Shown here: positions 1 to 12,943 of the stretch, piece after piece | How the letters are laid out: each line of letters opens with the position of its first letter | Numbering within the stretch: the stretch's first letter is position 1 | Source: Nannochloris sp. 'desiccata' | Taxonomy: Eukaryota > Chlorophyta > Trebouxiophyceae > Chlorellales > Chlorellaceae | Length of the DNA: 64,000 nt | NCBI GenBank assembly: GCA_019044685.2 | Contig: JAGTXX020000005.1 | Span: 682,001 to 746,000 of the forward strand | Reading direction: 5' to 3' | Translations under genes and position numbers: made by a program | Notes under the pieces: model-generated | The model's input: the letters and a program-made list of their open reading frames with translations, nothing else | What the model was told of the DNA's origin: nothing | Databases searched by the model: none

Positions 1-2597
<2,597 letters not shown>

Positions 2598-5500
2598 ATG
2601 TCTTCTCAAGCATTGGAGCTTATTTCGGCGCTTGGACAGCTGCCTATGTTTTTAAAGAAATTTATAGATACGGTTTACGCGTTGTCAGGTACGATTTCCT
2701 TCAACTGATCACTTTGATTCCTGTCTCTTCAGATCTCTTTCACTGCTGACAAATACTTTCACACCCCACTTGTTTCTACCTGCGAACTCTATTCCCTTGC
2801 CTCTCCGCAGTTGCTTTTATCCAGTTCTTTATTGTCTTGGAAGGCTCAGGCATTAAAAAAGCTACCACCAGAGCGATCTCAAGACGGTTGAACTCTCTCC
2901 ACAACGGCTTCTCCTTCTCCACCGCCGCCTCTGCCTTCACCACGCACCCCGATGCCCACACCTCTTCTCTACCAGGGAAACCTGACATAGTCTACGCAGA
3001 TTATGCTGGAGCACCTCCGTATTCAATCTCTGCGGTGAAAGCTGCGACGGCAGAGCTTTTAAATGGAGTTTGGGGTAACCCTCATAGCGACCACGGCTGG
3101 GAGAATGTGGGCGCTACCACCACTGCGAGCTCAAGTTCTGCTGCTGCAGACCGATTACGGGAATTAACTTTAGACATGTGCCAAGCGAATTCGAGTGAGT
3201 ATGTATGTATACTAACATCAGGAGCTACTGCAGCGCTGAAATTAGTAGCAGACTCGTTCCCCTGGTCTCAAAGTAAAGGAGAAGAAGGCGGTGGCGGTGG
3301 CAGTGGTTCTAGATTTCTTTATTTAAGCGATAATCATAATAGCGTGCTAGGTATCCGTGAAGTAGCAGCATCACATGGAGCACATACACAATGCATCAAC
3401 CCCTCTGATATAAAGATAATAAACATAGATGCAGAAGAAGCGTCGGTAGAGAAGAAAGAGGTTGCAGCAGAGACACAGCATCTCTTTGCTTTCCCATTAG
3501 AATCTAATTTTAGTGGGACAAGGTACTCTGAAAACCTTGTACTAGCAGTACAGAACCAAACACTAGAATTTACTGCTAGTAGTACAACGCCTAATAGTAC
3601 AATTGGTGGTGAAATTGATGGAAAAATAAAAACAAAAGGCACATGGCGAGTTCTCCTTGATGCGGCCAAAGCCTGCGCAACCAATCCACCAAATCTCTCC
3701 CTCTACCCAGCAGATTTCGTCGCGCTTTCTTATTATAAGATCTTTGGCTACCCAACTGGCCTCGGTGCCTTGATAATCAAACGTGACGCGCTGAGCATGC
3801 TTCGTAAGACCTATTTTGGTGGCGGCACAGTCCTTTCTTCCTCTGCAGAAGAGAGATTCCACGCTCTTAGACCAGGATATGCTGGTTTTGAAGATGGGAC
3901 ACTGCCATTTTTAGCCTTTCCTGCTGTTTTACAAAGTTTCTCTGCCTGGCAGCACAGAGGTGGGTTTGGCGTTGCTGAAAAAGTGGCAAGTAGTGCTGCT
4001 TGCCGGTTTGCTGAAAGGCTTTTAGCGGTGAAACATAGTAATGGAAGTCGCGTTGCTACAGTCTATGGACAATGGAATAACTTCAATGACGACACTGATG
4101 AAATGAATAATAAAACTCAAAAAATGTCTTCTATTATTTGCGGACAAGGCCCGACGATCACTTTCAACTTACTGGATCCACAAGGCAACTGGGTAGGCCA
4201 TCGTCAGGTCCAACGTATCGCCTCATTAGAAGGTATCTACCTCCGTACAGGTGTCATGTGTAATCCCGGTGCATGCAGTGCAGCTACGGGAGTTAAAGCA
4301 GTACAAGCCAAGGCATGGTTTGAAAACGGACATGTATGTTGGGATGATAAGGATGTACTAGATGGGATACCTACGGGAGCTGTACGAGTGTCGTTTGGAT
4401 GGGGATCGAGTGATACTGATGCAGATGCACTTGTTGAATTTGTGAAACGGCATTTTGTTTGGAGTAAGCTACAAGAAGGATCACAGACAGCAACGTCGAT
4501 GGACCGAGAGAATGTTGATGAAAATGGAGTACCAAGCAAGTTAGATCTTGAGAAGGAGAAAAGGAAGCATGATGATTTACGTATTCATAGTTTAACTATT
4601 TACCCCATTAAATCGGCAGCTGGATTCTCTCCTCGTTCTTGGCCTTTAAGCCCCACCTCTGGCTTCCTTTATGATCGGCATTGGGCTGTGGTCGACAGCC
4701 ACGGTTCAATATTAACATTAAAAAAGTGTCCTCAATTGAGTAGTTTACATCCGGTGGTGTATTTACAGGATGGCGTGATGAGAATACATGCTAAAGGGAT
4801 GAAGGAAGTTTTAGAAATACCACTACCAGATACTATTACAGAGGAGAAGGTTACCACAGCGGAAGATTTGCCGTCGTCGACATATTGCATTTCCGGTGAT
4901 GCTAATGAATGGTTGACCAAAGCTCTAGGTATCCCCTGCTCTCTCATTGCATACAACCATAATCTCAACAGCAACAGCACAACGGACGTGGCAAAGTCGG
5001 AGACCCAACAACTGGTGAAATCTAAAAATCACAGTAGTTTCTCAAATGAAGCTCAAGTTTTACTAGTCACAATGGCAAGTTTGCAGGCAATATATAAAAA
5101 ATCTGGAATTGAATCCTCTTTTGAGAAGTTTACTGCACGGTTTAGACCAAATATCATTGTAGAAGAAAAGTACCTGCCTCCTTTGTTTTCTGAAGAGGAA
5201 GAAACACTCGAGAGCGATGCCGACGACGGTGAAGTTGGAAAAAAATTAAAAAAGGAAGATTTTGTTGAAAATACTACTAATCAGAATTCTCTTCCTGCTC
5301 TTGCTCCTGGTTTATCTCCCACTGAAATTATTGAAAAAGAGGATGAGATGCTTGCCTTTGAAGAAGAGCAATGGACATCAATCAGCCTTACCAACCCAGC
5401 GCTCGCCCAGCCACCACCCAACAACGCTACAGAGAACACTTCGAGTGCCCTTCCTATGAATAGCAGTAAGAATTGTGATAATATCAATTTTGAAGTTGTT

Positions 5501-5794
5501 GGGCCTTGTCCTCGTTGTGAAATAGTGTGTATTGATCCTTCTACTGGAAGGAGACAAGGCCCTGAGCCGTTGTTGACGTTGGCAAAAGAAAGAAAGGGTG
5601 AGGGGAAAAAGAGATTTTGTTTTGGTATGTTGTTAAATGCGAAGCAAAGTGGCGGTGATGGTGTTGTTGTTGATGATGATAACAGTGGAGGTGAAGAGGA
5701 ATTAGAAAGGAATATACTGACTAGGGTGGCAGTAGGAATGCGTGTTGAGTATGAAACAATTTTGGGAAAGAACTTTGCCAAGCGAATGTCGTGA
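2598..5794 (+). CDS. ABA3: Molybdenum cofactor sulfurase (MOCOS/ABA3 family)
   Basis: This enzyme takes sulfur from L-cysteine and adds it to the molybdenum cofactor of xanthine dehydrogenase and aldehyde oxidase. Inferred exons 2598-2688 and 2811-5794 give 1024 residues; the 122-nt intron is GT-AG and phase 1 matches. The NifS-like aminotransferase domain (about 83-585) has the PLP lysine in SYYKIFGYPTGLGALI and the sulfur-carrying Cys region in CNPGACSA. The beta-barrel MOSC_N region starts near residue 620 (LTIYPIKSAAG) and the MOSC domain ends the protein, with GPCPRCEIVCIDP and a FCFGMLLNA segment. Known homologues are roughly 820-890 residues; the excess is an N-terminal extension with a hydrophobic stretch (TVYALSVAFIQFFIVLEG) and an acidic insert near 5190-5450. 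TGTAA lies at 5865. Confidence 0.93.
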
Positions 5795-6181
5795 TTGAAT
5801 GATTAAAAAGTTTCTTGTTCTTTATTTCTTTGATGCATCACAAACAAGAACAAGAACGACAACATGTAATTACTTAGTACCTTGAAATAGTGTATGCTCA
5901 CGATAACGAAATAATAAAGATGATCTATGCAACATCGTAAGAGCCAATTTAGCTACAACGAGAAAGTCAATTTTGATGAGGGAATCAAATGGAAAGGAAA
6001 AGAAAGCTTGAACATTCAAAATTTAATAGAATATGCAACTGTTAACAAAAGAATGAATGCAAATGTAAACGGAATGAAATGGATTTTGTAAATTTAAAGA
6101 AAAAGTACAAATCGATCTGGTCTTCTCGTGTTCTCAGACACGCGCTATAGCCAAGACTTTGAAAATCAACTTGACTTCTTT
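5795..6181. other. Intergenic, convergent 3' ends
   Basis: This 387-base AT-rich gap holds the 3' ends of the Moco sulfurase gene (plus) and the low-complexity gene at 6182 (minus). A TGTAA polyadenylation-type motif for the plus gene is at 5865-5869. Nothing else is seen. Confidence 0.5.
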
Positions 6182-7768
6182 CTACTGATTCTGCTCTACT
6201 CTCATTGGAGAGCTCGGAGCAGAAGAATGGCTACACGAGACTTTAATAGGCTGTGCATGTGTCACCCGCACCATTGGCTGCACTCCGCTGCTAATTTTTA
6301 AACTCATCGGGCACATAGGAGGTGTTGCTGAACGGCGGGAGCCGTCACCAGCACCGGTTGTCACGGAAGAAGGAAAGGTGCTGCCACAGCCAGCCCCATA
6401 CATGCTATGATCAAAAGACGAATGAGGAGGGGGAGATGCACTCGTGGTAGGTAGGTTTTGAGGAACACCACAGGGCCCTCCAGTACCAAAAAGGACATCA
6501 TCACCTCCGCCAATACCACCGCCACCCCCAGCCACATTAAGTATTCCAGAGAAGGCTTGGACTGATGTCTCCATATCTGAGCTATTCAAAGCTTGCATTA
6601 ACGCACGTTCTTGTTCCCACTGAGCCATTGCATTCGCTCTGGTTTGAGAAGGCGTCTTTGGAGCTAGGGTAGAGGAACTCAAAAACCCGCTGCTGGTCAA
6701 ATTAATATTATTGCTATAGTGCTGTTGATTGAAAGAAGAAGAAGAAGGAACGCCATTAGTACCCAACGGAACCAATCCATATGATTGATTGTAGCCACCT
6801 TGCATTGGGGGTGTGTTACCGGCAAAGCCTCCGAGAGTAGTCGAAGCTTGTTGTTGCTGTGGAGGGTGGGAGGAAAATTGCTGTGCATGCATAAGAGCAG
6901 CACCAAAATAAGATTGTTGCATCGCCAGGTGTTGTTGCGCAGCTGCAATTTGTTCGTATTGAGCTAAACTTGGCGGCGTTTTTGACGAGTCACTGTTTAT
7001 TTCTAAAACTTTTAAATAGTTTGTTTGAGCTTCTAAAAGAGCTGTATGGGCAGCATGAAGCTGATACGTAGCAGTTTCTGCTGCTACAGAAGGCGGAGGA
7101 GCTCCTGTAGATCCTGCTACAGCAACAGAAGAAAGGTCACTTGCTGCAGCAGAAGCTGACAACGGCCGCTGCGGCTGTTGCTGGCTGCTGGTATCAGTCG
7201 CAGTAGCGCTCTTTTTAGGAGGAGGAAGAGAGCCTGAAGCACTGGCAGGTCTCTTAAACCCACTTTCAATGTTTAAAGGTGGAACAGAAGGTAATTCTTT
7301 AGGACCTAGTTGCTCAGGGCCCACCAACTGTTCAGCTAGAGAAGGTTTTCGTTGGATTGAGAGCGCAGGTCTACCTCCAACCTGCTGCTGAGCCTGCTGC
7401 TGCGCTCCAAAAGGACCATCAGCAAGCCAACCAAGATCTAAACTTGCCATGGCAGATAAGCTTTTGCCAGTGCTCATAGTAAGGAGTCTACTAGGAATTC
7501 TGGGAAGAGCACCTGAACCGTGACCTCCTCCTCCTTGAGCAGCTGCAGCGTTTGCAGCAGTGCTATCCATGAATCCTTGAGTTGCATGCAATAAAAACTC
7601 ATCTAAACTAGGGCAGGAAGGTAAATTAAAGCTATCATCGAGAGTGAATCCGTGGCTCAGCTGTCGAGCAGCATTATTGGAGGGTTCTTTTGAGGGAGAG
7701 GTGCCATCGTAGCTGTTACGGCGATAGCCATGGTGAGCAGCAGCAAAGGGAGTGTGGATTCCAGCCAT
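6182..7768 (-). CDS. Unrecognised low-complexity protein, possible regulator
   Basis: I do not recognise a family. The first ATG in the open frame (7768) gives 528 residues. The frame is open a little further upstream, where ctgcag at 7793-7798 looks like a splice acceptor; a GTGAGT near 7845 could be its donor, so a 5'-leader intron is likely. The protein is rich in Ala, Gln, Ser, Pro and Gly, with QQQ runs, a GGGGGIGGG stretch and short conserved-looking islands near the N terminus (FTLDDSFNLPSCPSLDEFLL and SLDLGWLADGPFG). It also has RKPSLAEQL, which resembles RQSSLAQQL in the next gene. No catalytic motif, membrane segment or zinc finger is visible. Composition suits a nuclear or scaffold protein, but that is a guess. 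Confidence 0.7.
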   Translation of the reverse strand: MAGIHTPFAAAHHGYRRNSYDGTSPSKEPSNNAARQLSHGFTLDDSFNLPSCPSLDEFLLHATQGFMDSTAANAAAAQGGGGHGSGALPRIPSRLLTMSTGKSLSAMASLDLGWLADGPFGAQQQAQQQVGGRPALSIQRKPSLAEQLVGPEQLGPKELPSVPPLNIESGFKRPASASGSLPPPKKSATATDTSSQQQPQRPLSASAAASDLSSVAVAGSTGAPPPSVAAETATYQLHAAHTALLEAQTNYLKVLEINSDSSKTPPSLAQYEQIAAAQQHLAMQQSYFGAALMHAQQFSSHPPQQQQASTTLGGFAGNTPPMQGGYNQSYGLVPLGTNGVPSSSSFNQQHYSNNINLTSSGFLSSSTLAPKTPSQTRANAMAQWEQERALMQALNSSDMETSVQAFSGILNVAGGGGGIGGGDDVLFGTGGPCGVPQNLPTTSASPPPHSSFDHSMYGAGCGSTFPSSVTTGAGDGSRRSATPPMCPMSLKISSGVQPMVRVTHAQPIKVSCSHSSAPSSPMRVEQNQ

Positions 7769-8431
7769 ACTTGATGTTTTCTGATTATCTGCAGGCAAGA
7801 GTTTTCAAGTAAGACGATTAAAATACATAAAAAAGGCAGTGACTCACTGAGTGAGTCAGCAAGCTTCTCAGCAAAGCTCCGATTTTAATTTTCGTCGCTA
7901 AAGAGCTCTCTTTGGGTGATTGAAAGCCGGTTTGGTAGCTCTATCGAGCTAGTAAGGCAGCGGAGTAGGCGCGGAAGATATCCAAGATGGAGCAACTTGC
8001 CTCTTTTCGTTTTTTGCGCGAGGGGTTGAAGCAAAAGCCTTGAAGAAGTTTTTCAGCGCTTTTGTTCACTCGGCGTGGCCTCGTTGAGTAAATTGTATTT
8101 GCTTACAGGATATTCTAAAGACGAGAATGTATTATTCCTTGAAATCCTCGACGCTATCTAAATAAATGCGCAGCAGAAGCAAACAATCGACATTAACTTC
8201 TAATAGAGGAAGAAGGTGGTCCTTCTACCTCACATTCTCTATTCCTCTGCTCTACAGCTTTTAAAAGATCATTGTTATGATGCTCTGCCTTTATAGATCA
8301 CTCTCACCAGCCGTACTAGACTTACACGATGCTCAACAGAATTTTCGAAAAGCTGAGCGATTCGCTGAGCGAAGCTGAGCTCAAGTGTTGCTCTGAGCGT
8401 GCCGCCCCACCGCCAGCAATGAATCGGAATG

Positions 8432-8539
8432 CAAGTGAAATTTGAGTTAAATCGGAGCGTTCGGGACGAACAAGTAAAATTTGAGTAAAATCGGGTCGCA
8501 GAGGAGTAAATTCGGCCGATTTTACTCAGATTTTACTCT
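8432..8539. repeat. Three-copy 24-bp repeat, two direct and one inverted
   Basis: Copies lie at 8432-8455, 8471-8494 (both forward) and 8516-8539 (reverse). Each contains two AGTAAAAT-like half units and ends in AAATCGG in its own orientation. Copies 2 and 3 face each other across about 21 bases and could form a long stem. No coding potential is seen. Nature unknown: it might be a decayed small transposon end or a regulatory hairpin. Confidence 0.7.
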
Positions 8540-8775
8540 GTCTTCTTATTTAGGGTTACCAGGACCGCTCTCCCTTTTTTATTTAATGCAGCGGATTTAC
8601 ATTCGAGATCTATAACAGCTAGATAATAGCTAGACAATATATGCTCAGAAACCAGGACTAAAAGGGTAGAGAAATAAAAAAACCCGGAAAGTTCGACAGA
8701 GAAAAAGAAAAGGCAAAGCAAACCTACGGAGGACGTAAAAAAATAGAATGAATGAAAAATATGGTATACTAAGAG

Positions 8776-8793
8776 TGAATGAATGAATGAATG
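8776..8793. repeat. (GAAT)n microsatellite
   Basis: About four tandem GAAT units in non-coding DNA. Confidence 0.8.
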
Positions 8794-9044
8794 TTGTTTT
8801 TCATTCTAAAGAAGCAAAACTAGTAGCAGATTTTTATTTTATTTTCATTATTTGGGTTATAAGGATTTTTCGGTCGGGGCGAATGAGATTGACAACGCCG
8901 CCCGTTTTATGAAGATGCATGTGCATAAATCGAAGAAAAAGAGAAAAGGTTAAAAAGAACAGGAAAAATATCAATAAAATTGGAAAGATTAACTAACTTA
9001 AAGAGAAAAACAGAGAAAAGCACATGCAGAGAGGGAAAAAAGGA

Positions 9045-9131
9045 CTAAACAAAACAAAACAACCCCAACAGGGTGACTTAAGGGATCGTGAGAAGCCACC
9101 AGCGTGGCTTCAGGCCACCCCTATAAAAGAC
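9045..9131 (-). promoter_or_regulatory. Conserved 3'-UTR hairpin element, copy A
   Basis: Read on the minus strand this is nearly identical to 13998-14074 on the plus strand, including a continuous match of about 28 bases containing GATCCCTTAAGTCACCCTGT. The sense strand can fold as GAAGCCAC-GCTG-GTGGCTTC (8-bp perfect stem) followed by ACCC-TGTTG-GGGT. It lies about 650 bases downstream of the stop of the 9781-10995 gene, in the sense orientation of that gene. Function unknown; a structured RNA element or a small mobile element are both possible. Confidence 0.75.
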
Positions 9132-9780
9132 TAAAAAGTAAAAATGGAAAACTAGAAACATCAGAAAACAGACGGGAAAAAGAAAAAGAAAATTAAAGAA
9201 AAACGGCAAAAGAAAGTGACATAAACACTCATTCATTCGTTAATTATGCGAGTAAAGAAACGAAGATTGTAAATATATACATATATCGAGTACCTGAGCA
9301 AACGACGTTATAAATGGCAAAAAAAAAAAAACGAACTTATTGAAAAACGAATTGAGCCGGGAAGAACCCGACGGTGCATTTATTTTTTTTATTTAAGGTT
9401 TGCAATAGGATAAAAACGGCAAAAACAGACAGATTGATTGATTAATTCATATATCCTCTACATTATCCCTCATGCAAAAAGTACCCCCATCTAGAAAAGA
9501 ACTTGAAAAAGCTTTCCTTTTCCTTTTCCAGCCAGCAGACTGGCTTCATATTTTATATAACAGATATCGTTGTTGATTTTCTTCCCAATACACCACCACG
9601 AACCACCCCATCCTTAATTAATCAATTTCCAAATCAAATCTAAGAATTCAAGTTTATTTTAGGTAAAAAGAATACAAAATTGCAGTCTAAACGAGTATAA
9701 TAATACATAACTTGAGATCATCTTAGCTACATATTACTAACTTTCTTCCCCTTTTTTTATTTAAATCTGCTCAACCATGC

Positions 9781-10995
9781 TCACCACGCCCTACCTCCTG
9801 TAGTGTCATAGTGATGATGCCATTGTTGAGCAGCAGGAGGTGCAGCAGTTACCGTAGCAGCAAAGCCGTCAAAGTGGGAATACTCATCAGGAGACATTGA
9901 CACTATCTTCTCGTGATGGTGGGTGTGATCATGGTCGTTCCTTGACCCTAAACCTAGACCGCCACCACCACCGCCTTGGTGCTCATCAGCAGCATCAGGC
10001 GTTACAGGTGTCATCTGAACGTCAGCACTGTTGGAACGTTGTTGACGAGAAGCTTGCTGGTGCATAGCTAATTTCGCCAGCTCTAATTGTAAACGAGCTA
10101 CTTCTTCCTGTTGTTGACGAAGAGCCTCACGAAGGCCAGCTACTTGGGCCAAGGCGCCACGCTCGGCAGCGGTATGAGAAGTGAAATTGTAGGGTGCTGC
10201 TGTTGCTACCGCCGAAGAAGAAGAGGAAGAGTGAGGAGGTAGTGGAGCAGGTGGGGAGTGTTGATTCGATACAGGGCTGGGAAGCAGCCGAGAGGCAGAA
10301 GTGCTTTTATGAGCAGCTCCTCCACCACCTCTAGTTGGTGTGGTCGTGGTGGTCGTTTGGAAGCCGCCGCCGCCGCTAGTAGCACCTTCAAGAATAGCTA
10401 CCAATGACGGAGACAGCTCAGATAACTCTGGTAATGGCTGTGGAGCTGTAAATGCTTTGGTTAAGCCTTGAGGGATAGCCACGGCCTCGCTGCCAGACAA
10501 GTTGCCGCGGTTGAGCTGGTTCAATAAGGCGCCTCCACGGCCAGACGGTAAGGTGCTAGGGAACTCGAAAGAAATGCGGTTATTATCAGACTGTTGACCA
10601 TCGCTTTGGACGGAATTATGGTGGTGGCCATGGCCATTGCCACCCGCAGCACCAATACTAGCGGGTGGGGTGCTGGCTCTGCGGGTGCGAATATTGAGAG
10701 CTTTTGCCTTGGTATTTATAGCGCGTAGTTTAGGCTTCTGTTCTTGCTCAAAGGCCTCTAAAGCGAGCTGTTGCGCTAGACTAGACTGTCTTTTGGGCCG
10801 TTCATCCAAAGTACAGGAGGCAAATCTGGACAGCTCATTAGGCTGTAATTTGAAATTTGGGCTTTCTGGAAAGCCAACGACGCGCACCCGTTTCGTGGTA
10901 GAGTCGTCGTCGTCATACCCAGCATAAGAGGAGCCATCACCTGCACTAGAAGACCTTGGGCTGCCGCCCGGCCAACTTTCAAACGCGGAACGCAT
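9781..10995 (-). CDS. Unrecognised low-complexity protein with a coiled coil
   Basis: No family is recognised. The first real ATG in the frame is at 10995 (404 residues). The N-terminal third is the best-looking part: basic and ordered, with KRVRVVGFPESPNFKLQPNE and RPKRQSSLAQQLALEAFEQE. The centre is Ser/Pro/Gly/Thr-rich. A heptad-like helix (QVAGLREALRQQQEEVARLQ and onward) near residues 290-330 predicts a short coiled coil. The end is Gly/His-rich. The SLAQQL motif behind basic residues recurs in the neighbouring 6182-7768 protein. The 3' side carries the structured element at 9045-9131. A nuclear scaffold or regulator is a guess from composition. Confidence 0.7.
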   Translation of the reverse strand: MRSAFESWPGGSPRSSSAGDGSSYAGYDDDDSTTKRVRVVGFPESPNFKLQPNELSRFASCTLDERPKRQSSLAQQLALEAFEQEQKPKLRAINTKAKALNIRTRRASTPPASIGAAGGNGHGHHHNSVQSDGQQSDNNRISFEFPSTLPSGRGGALLNQLNRGNLSGSEAVAIPQGLTKAFTAPQPLPELSELSPSLVAILEGATSGGGGFQTTTTTTPTRGGGGAAHKSTSASRLLPSPVSNQHSPPAPLPPHSSSSSSAVATAAPYNFTSHTAAERGALAQVAGLREALRQQQEEVARLQLELAKLAMHQQASRQQRSNSADVQMTPVTPDAADEHQGGGGGGLGLGSRNDHDHTHHHEKIVSMSPDEYSHFDGFAATVTAAPPAAQQWHHHYDTTGGRAW

Positions 10996-11303
10996 CGTCT
11001 CGTGCTTCAATTATATATGTGCATCCCTCGTCCCCGAAACCTATTTATTAATTATAAGGGCATAAACGTGCTCTAGGAGCTCTTAACGGAGGCGTGGCTT
11101 ACCGGGAACAATGCACTTTGCTTAGAAAGCCTGAGCCCAAGTACCAGGTTCCCGCTAGATTCTTCAGCGACTCCCGCTCTTGGAAACTGGCGCAATATTT
11201 CGATTGGCCAGGAGCAGCCCCGACACAGAGTATCCCTAGCATATCTTTTTCTACGCATATTTTTTATTACAAAAATTGCTTAATATACTTTAAAGTCGAC
11301 AAT
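10996..11303. other. Intergenic between two minus-strand genes
   Basis: About 308 bases with the 3' end of the Cnx1E gene and the promoter of the 9781-10995 gene. No motif stands out. Confidence 0.4.
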
Positions 11304-12683
11304 CTAAGGCGCTTTCATTGTTAAAATAGGGTGTTGTTGAGGCTGCGGCATGGATCCTATCTCCCCGATGACCAACGCTGTTAGTCTTGTTCCTGCAGGC
11401 AAGCTTCCTTTATGTGCAGGCACTTCAATTAAAGCATTCGCTGATTTTAAGCTTAAAATACGACTAGAAATTTGACCACCAGTTGATTCAGCTACAAATT
11501 CTCCTTGGAAAATTTCTTCTCCTCCACTTTTTGAAATTTCAGCCCCCGCCACGGGCTCCGGCCGCTCCCAATGAAAAACAGCACGATGGTATTCAGGCCG
11601 TTCAGGGTCCATTTTAATTGCTCCAGCAAGACGGACATGAATACGACGTAAACTGGGATCAGGCCACCCTGCCATTTTGCGCAAACAAGGCACAACAACT
11701 AAATGGAAAGTAACCAAAGAACTCGCGGGATTGCCGGGCAAGCCAAAAACAAGCGTATTACGCCCAGTAGTAGAATTAGGCACTCTAGCAAACGTCAAAG
11801 GTTTGCCTGGTTTCATACACACTTTCCCAAAGAAGATAGTTCCTCTACGCTCTAATAAAGGCTTAATGAAATCCTTGTCGCCCATCGAGACTCCTCCTGT
11901 AGTTAAGACAACATCAGCTCCAGCAGAAAGCGCTTTATCCAAAGCAGCTTCCACTTGCTGTGCAGTATCTGCAGCAATACCTAAATCAGTAACTTTAGCA
12001 CCAGTTTCAACTGCTGCAGCTAAAAGCATGGCTCTATTTGCATCTCTGATTTTACCGGGGGTTAATTTGGAGACGGAAGGTTCCATGACTTCATCCCCAG
12101 TGGAAAGTACTGCTACATGGGGTTTTCTATGGACAGAGACTTCGACAGCACCGACTGTCGCCAAGATACCAACCTCTGCAGCACCGATGGAGTGGCCAGC
12201 AGGAAGGGCAATTTGCCCCGCTGCCATGTCAGAGCCAATTTCTCGGATATCTTCACCAGGACGGACTTGCCTTAATATTTTTACTCTAATACTCTTATTA
12301 TTAGCAGTAGAAGAGTCTTCAATAGTCTTTGTGTCTTCGATCTGGACGACAGCGTCTGCCCCATCAGGCACCGGGCCACCGGTGGAGATGTAAGCAACGT
12401 TGCCAGCTGTTAAAGTGCCAGGAGCGGTACCAGCGTGGGCTTCAAAGACGATGTCATACTCACCAGGTCCATCAGAAGAGAAGACAGCGTATCCGTCTTT
12501 TATAGAGGCGCGATAGCCTGGGACAGGTTCTGCTCCCAGGACGTCTGCAGCGAGGATGTGTTGGAAAGCCTTTTGGAAGGGGACGGTCTCAGCGGGGAGA
12601 GGGTTGGCTTCAGCAAGAACGATATCGAGAGCTTCTGGGATGGAGATCATTTTGAATGCTGCTGAGGGAGTCGAAAAAACCAT
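11304..12683 (-). CDS. CNX1E: Molybdenum insertase, MoeA/Cnx1 E domain only
   Basis: This enzyme inserts molybdate into adenylylated molybdopterin, the last step of basic Moco synthesis. The single exon encodes 459 residues from ATG 12683 and matches MoeA, gephyrin-E and Cnx1E across its length: the N-terminal SIPEALDIVLAEANPLP, ASIKDGYAV, STGGPVPDGADAVVQ, HVAVLSTGDEV with GKIRDANRAML, the molybdopterin-binding TTGGVSMGDKDF, KPGKPLTFA and FGLPGNPASS, then a C-terminal beta-barrel ending in LTALVIGEIG. No G domain (MogA-like) follows, so unlike land-plant Cnx1 and gephyrin the two activities are on separate genes, as in Chlamydomonas. A second Met at residue 12 is an alternative start. The Moco sulfurase gene lies 5.5 kb away. 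It is divergent from the DUF1995 gene across about 260 bases. Confidence 0.95.
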   Translation of the reverse strand: MVFSTPSAAFKMISIPEALDIVLAEANPLPAETVPFQKAFQHILAADVLGAEPVPGYRASIKDGYAVFSSDGPGEYDIVFEAHAGTAPGTLTAGNVAYISTGGPVPDGADAVVQIEDTKTIEDSSTANNKSIRVKILRQVRPGEDIREIGSDMAAGQIALPAGHSIGAAEVGILATVGAVEVSVHRKPHVAVLSTGDEVMEPSVSKLTPGKIRDANRAMLLAAAVETGAKVTDLGIAADTAQQVEAALDKALSAGADVVLTTGGVSMGDKDFIKPLLERRGTIFFGKVCMKPGKPLTFARVPNSTTGRNTLVFGLPGNPASSLVTFHLVVVPCLRKMAGWPDPSLRRIHVRLAGAIKMDPERPEYHRAVFHWERPEPVAGAEISKSGGEEIFQGEFVAESTGGQISSRILSLKSANALIEVPAHKGSLPAGTRLTALVIGEIGSMPQPQQHPILTMKAP

Positions 12684-12943
12684 CTTGCAAAATTTGACGA
12701 TGTCGGAAGGGACTCAAAGGGAGCACAGGGAATTAGGTGCCAATTCAGGTGGATTTTCCAATGGATCTAAAATAGATGTTGCTATTTATGCTGTGGTTGA
12801 AAGAAAAGTGTTCCATTTTATTAAGGCCGTCCCCCTGAAGCTCACGTCTTTGAGTGCACCCCAGAGTCACACAAGTTCGCCAAAATAGAGTTTAATTTTA
12901 TAAGGGGTTCTTTGCAATAAATTCGCTTAATTAAGTGGCATCA

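Larger units (their letters stand above)
7769..9780. other. 2-kb intergenic region between two minus-strand genes
   Basis: No supported gene is present. The left part is the promoter and leader of the 6182-7768 gene; the right part is probably a long 3' UTR of the 9781-10995 gene. It contains GCTGAGCG iterations near 8350-8400, a three-copy direct and inverted repeat (8432-8539), a (GAAT)n microsatellite (8776-8793) and a hairpin-containing element (9045-9131) that recurs at 13998-14074. A 62-codon open frame at 8533-8721 has no recognisable features and is not called. Confidence 0.5.

Noticed and set aside
9045..9131. SECIS element or tRNA-derived SINE
   Set aside because: No SECIS core (ATGA...AA...GA pairing) and no recognisable A or B box of a polymerase III promoter.
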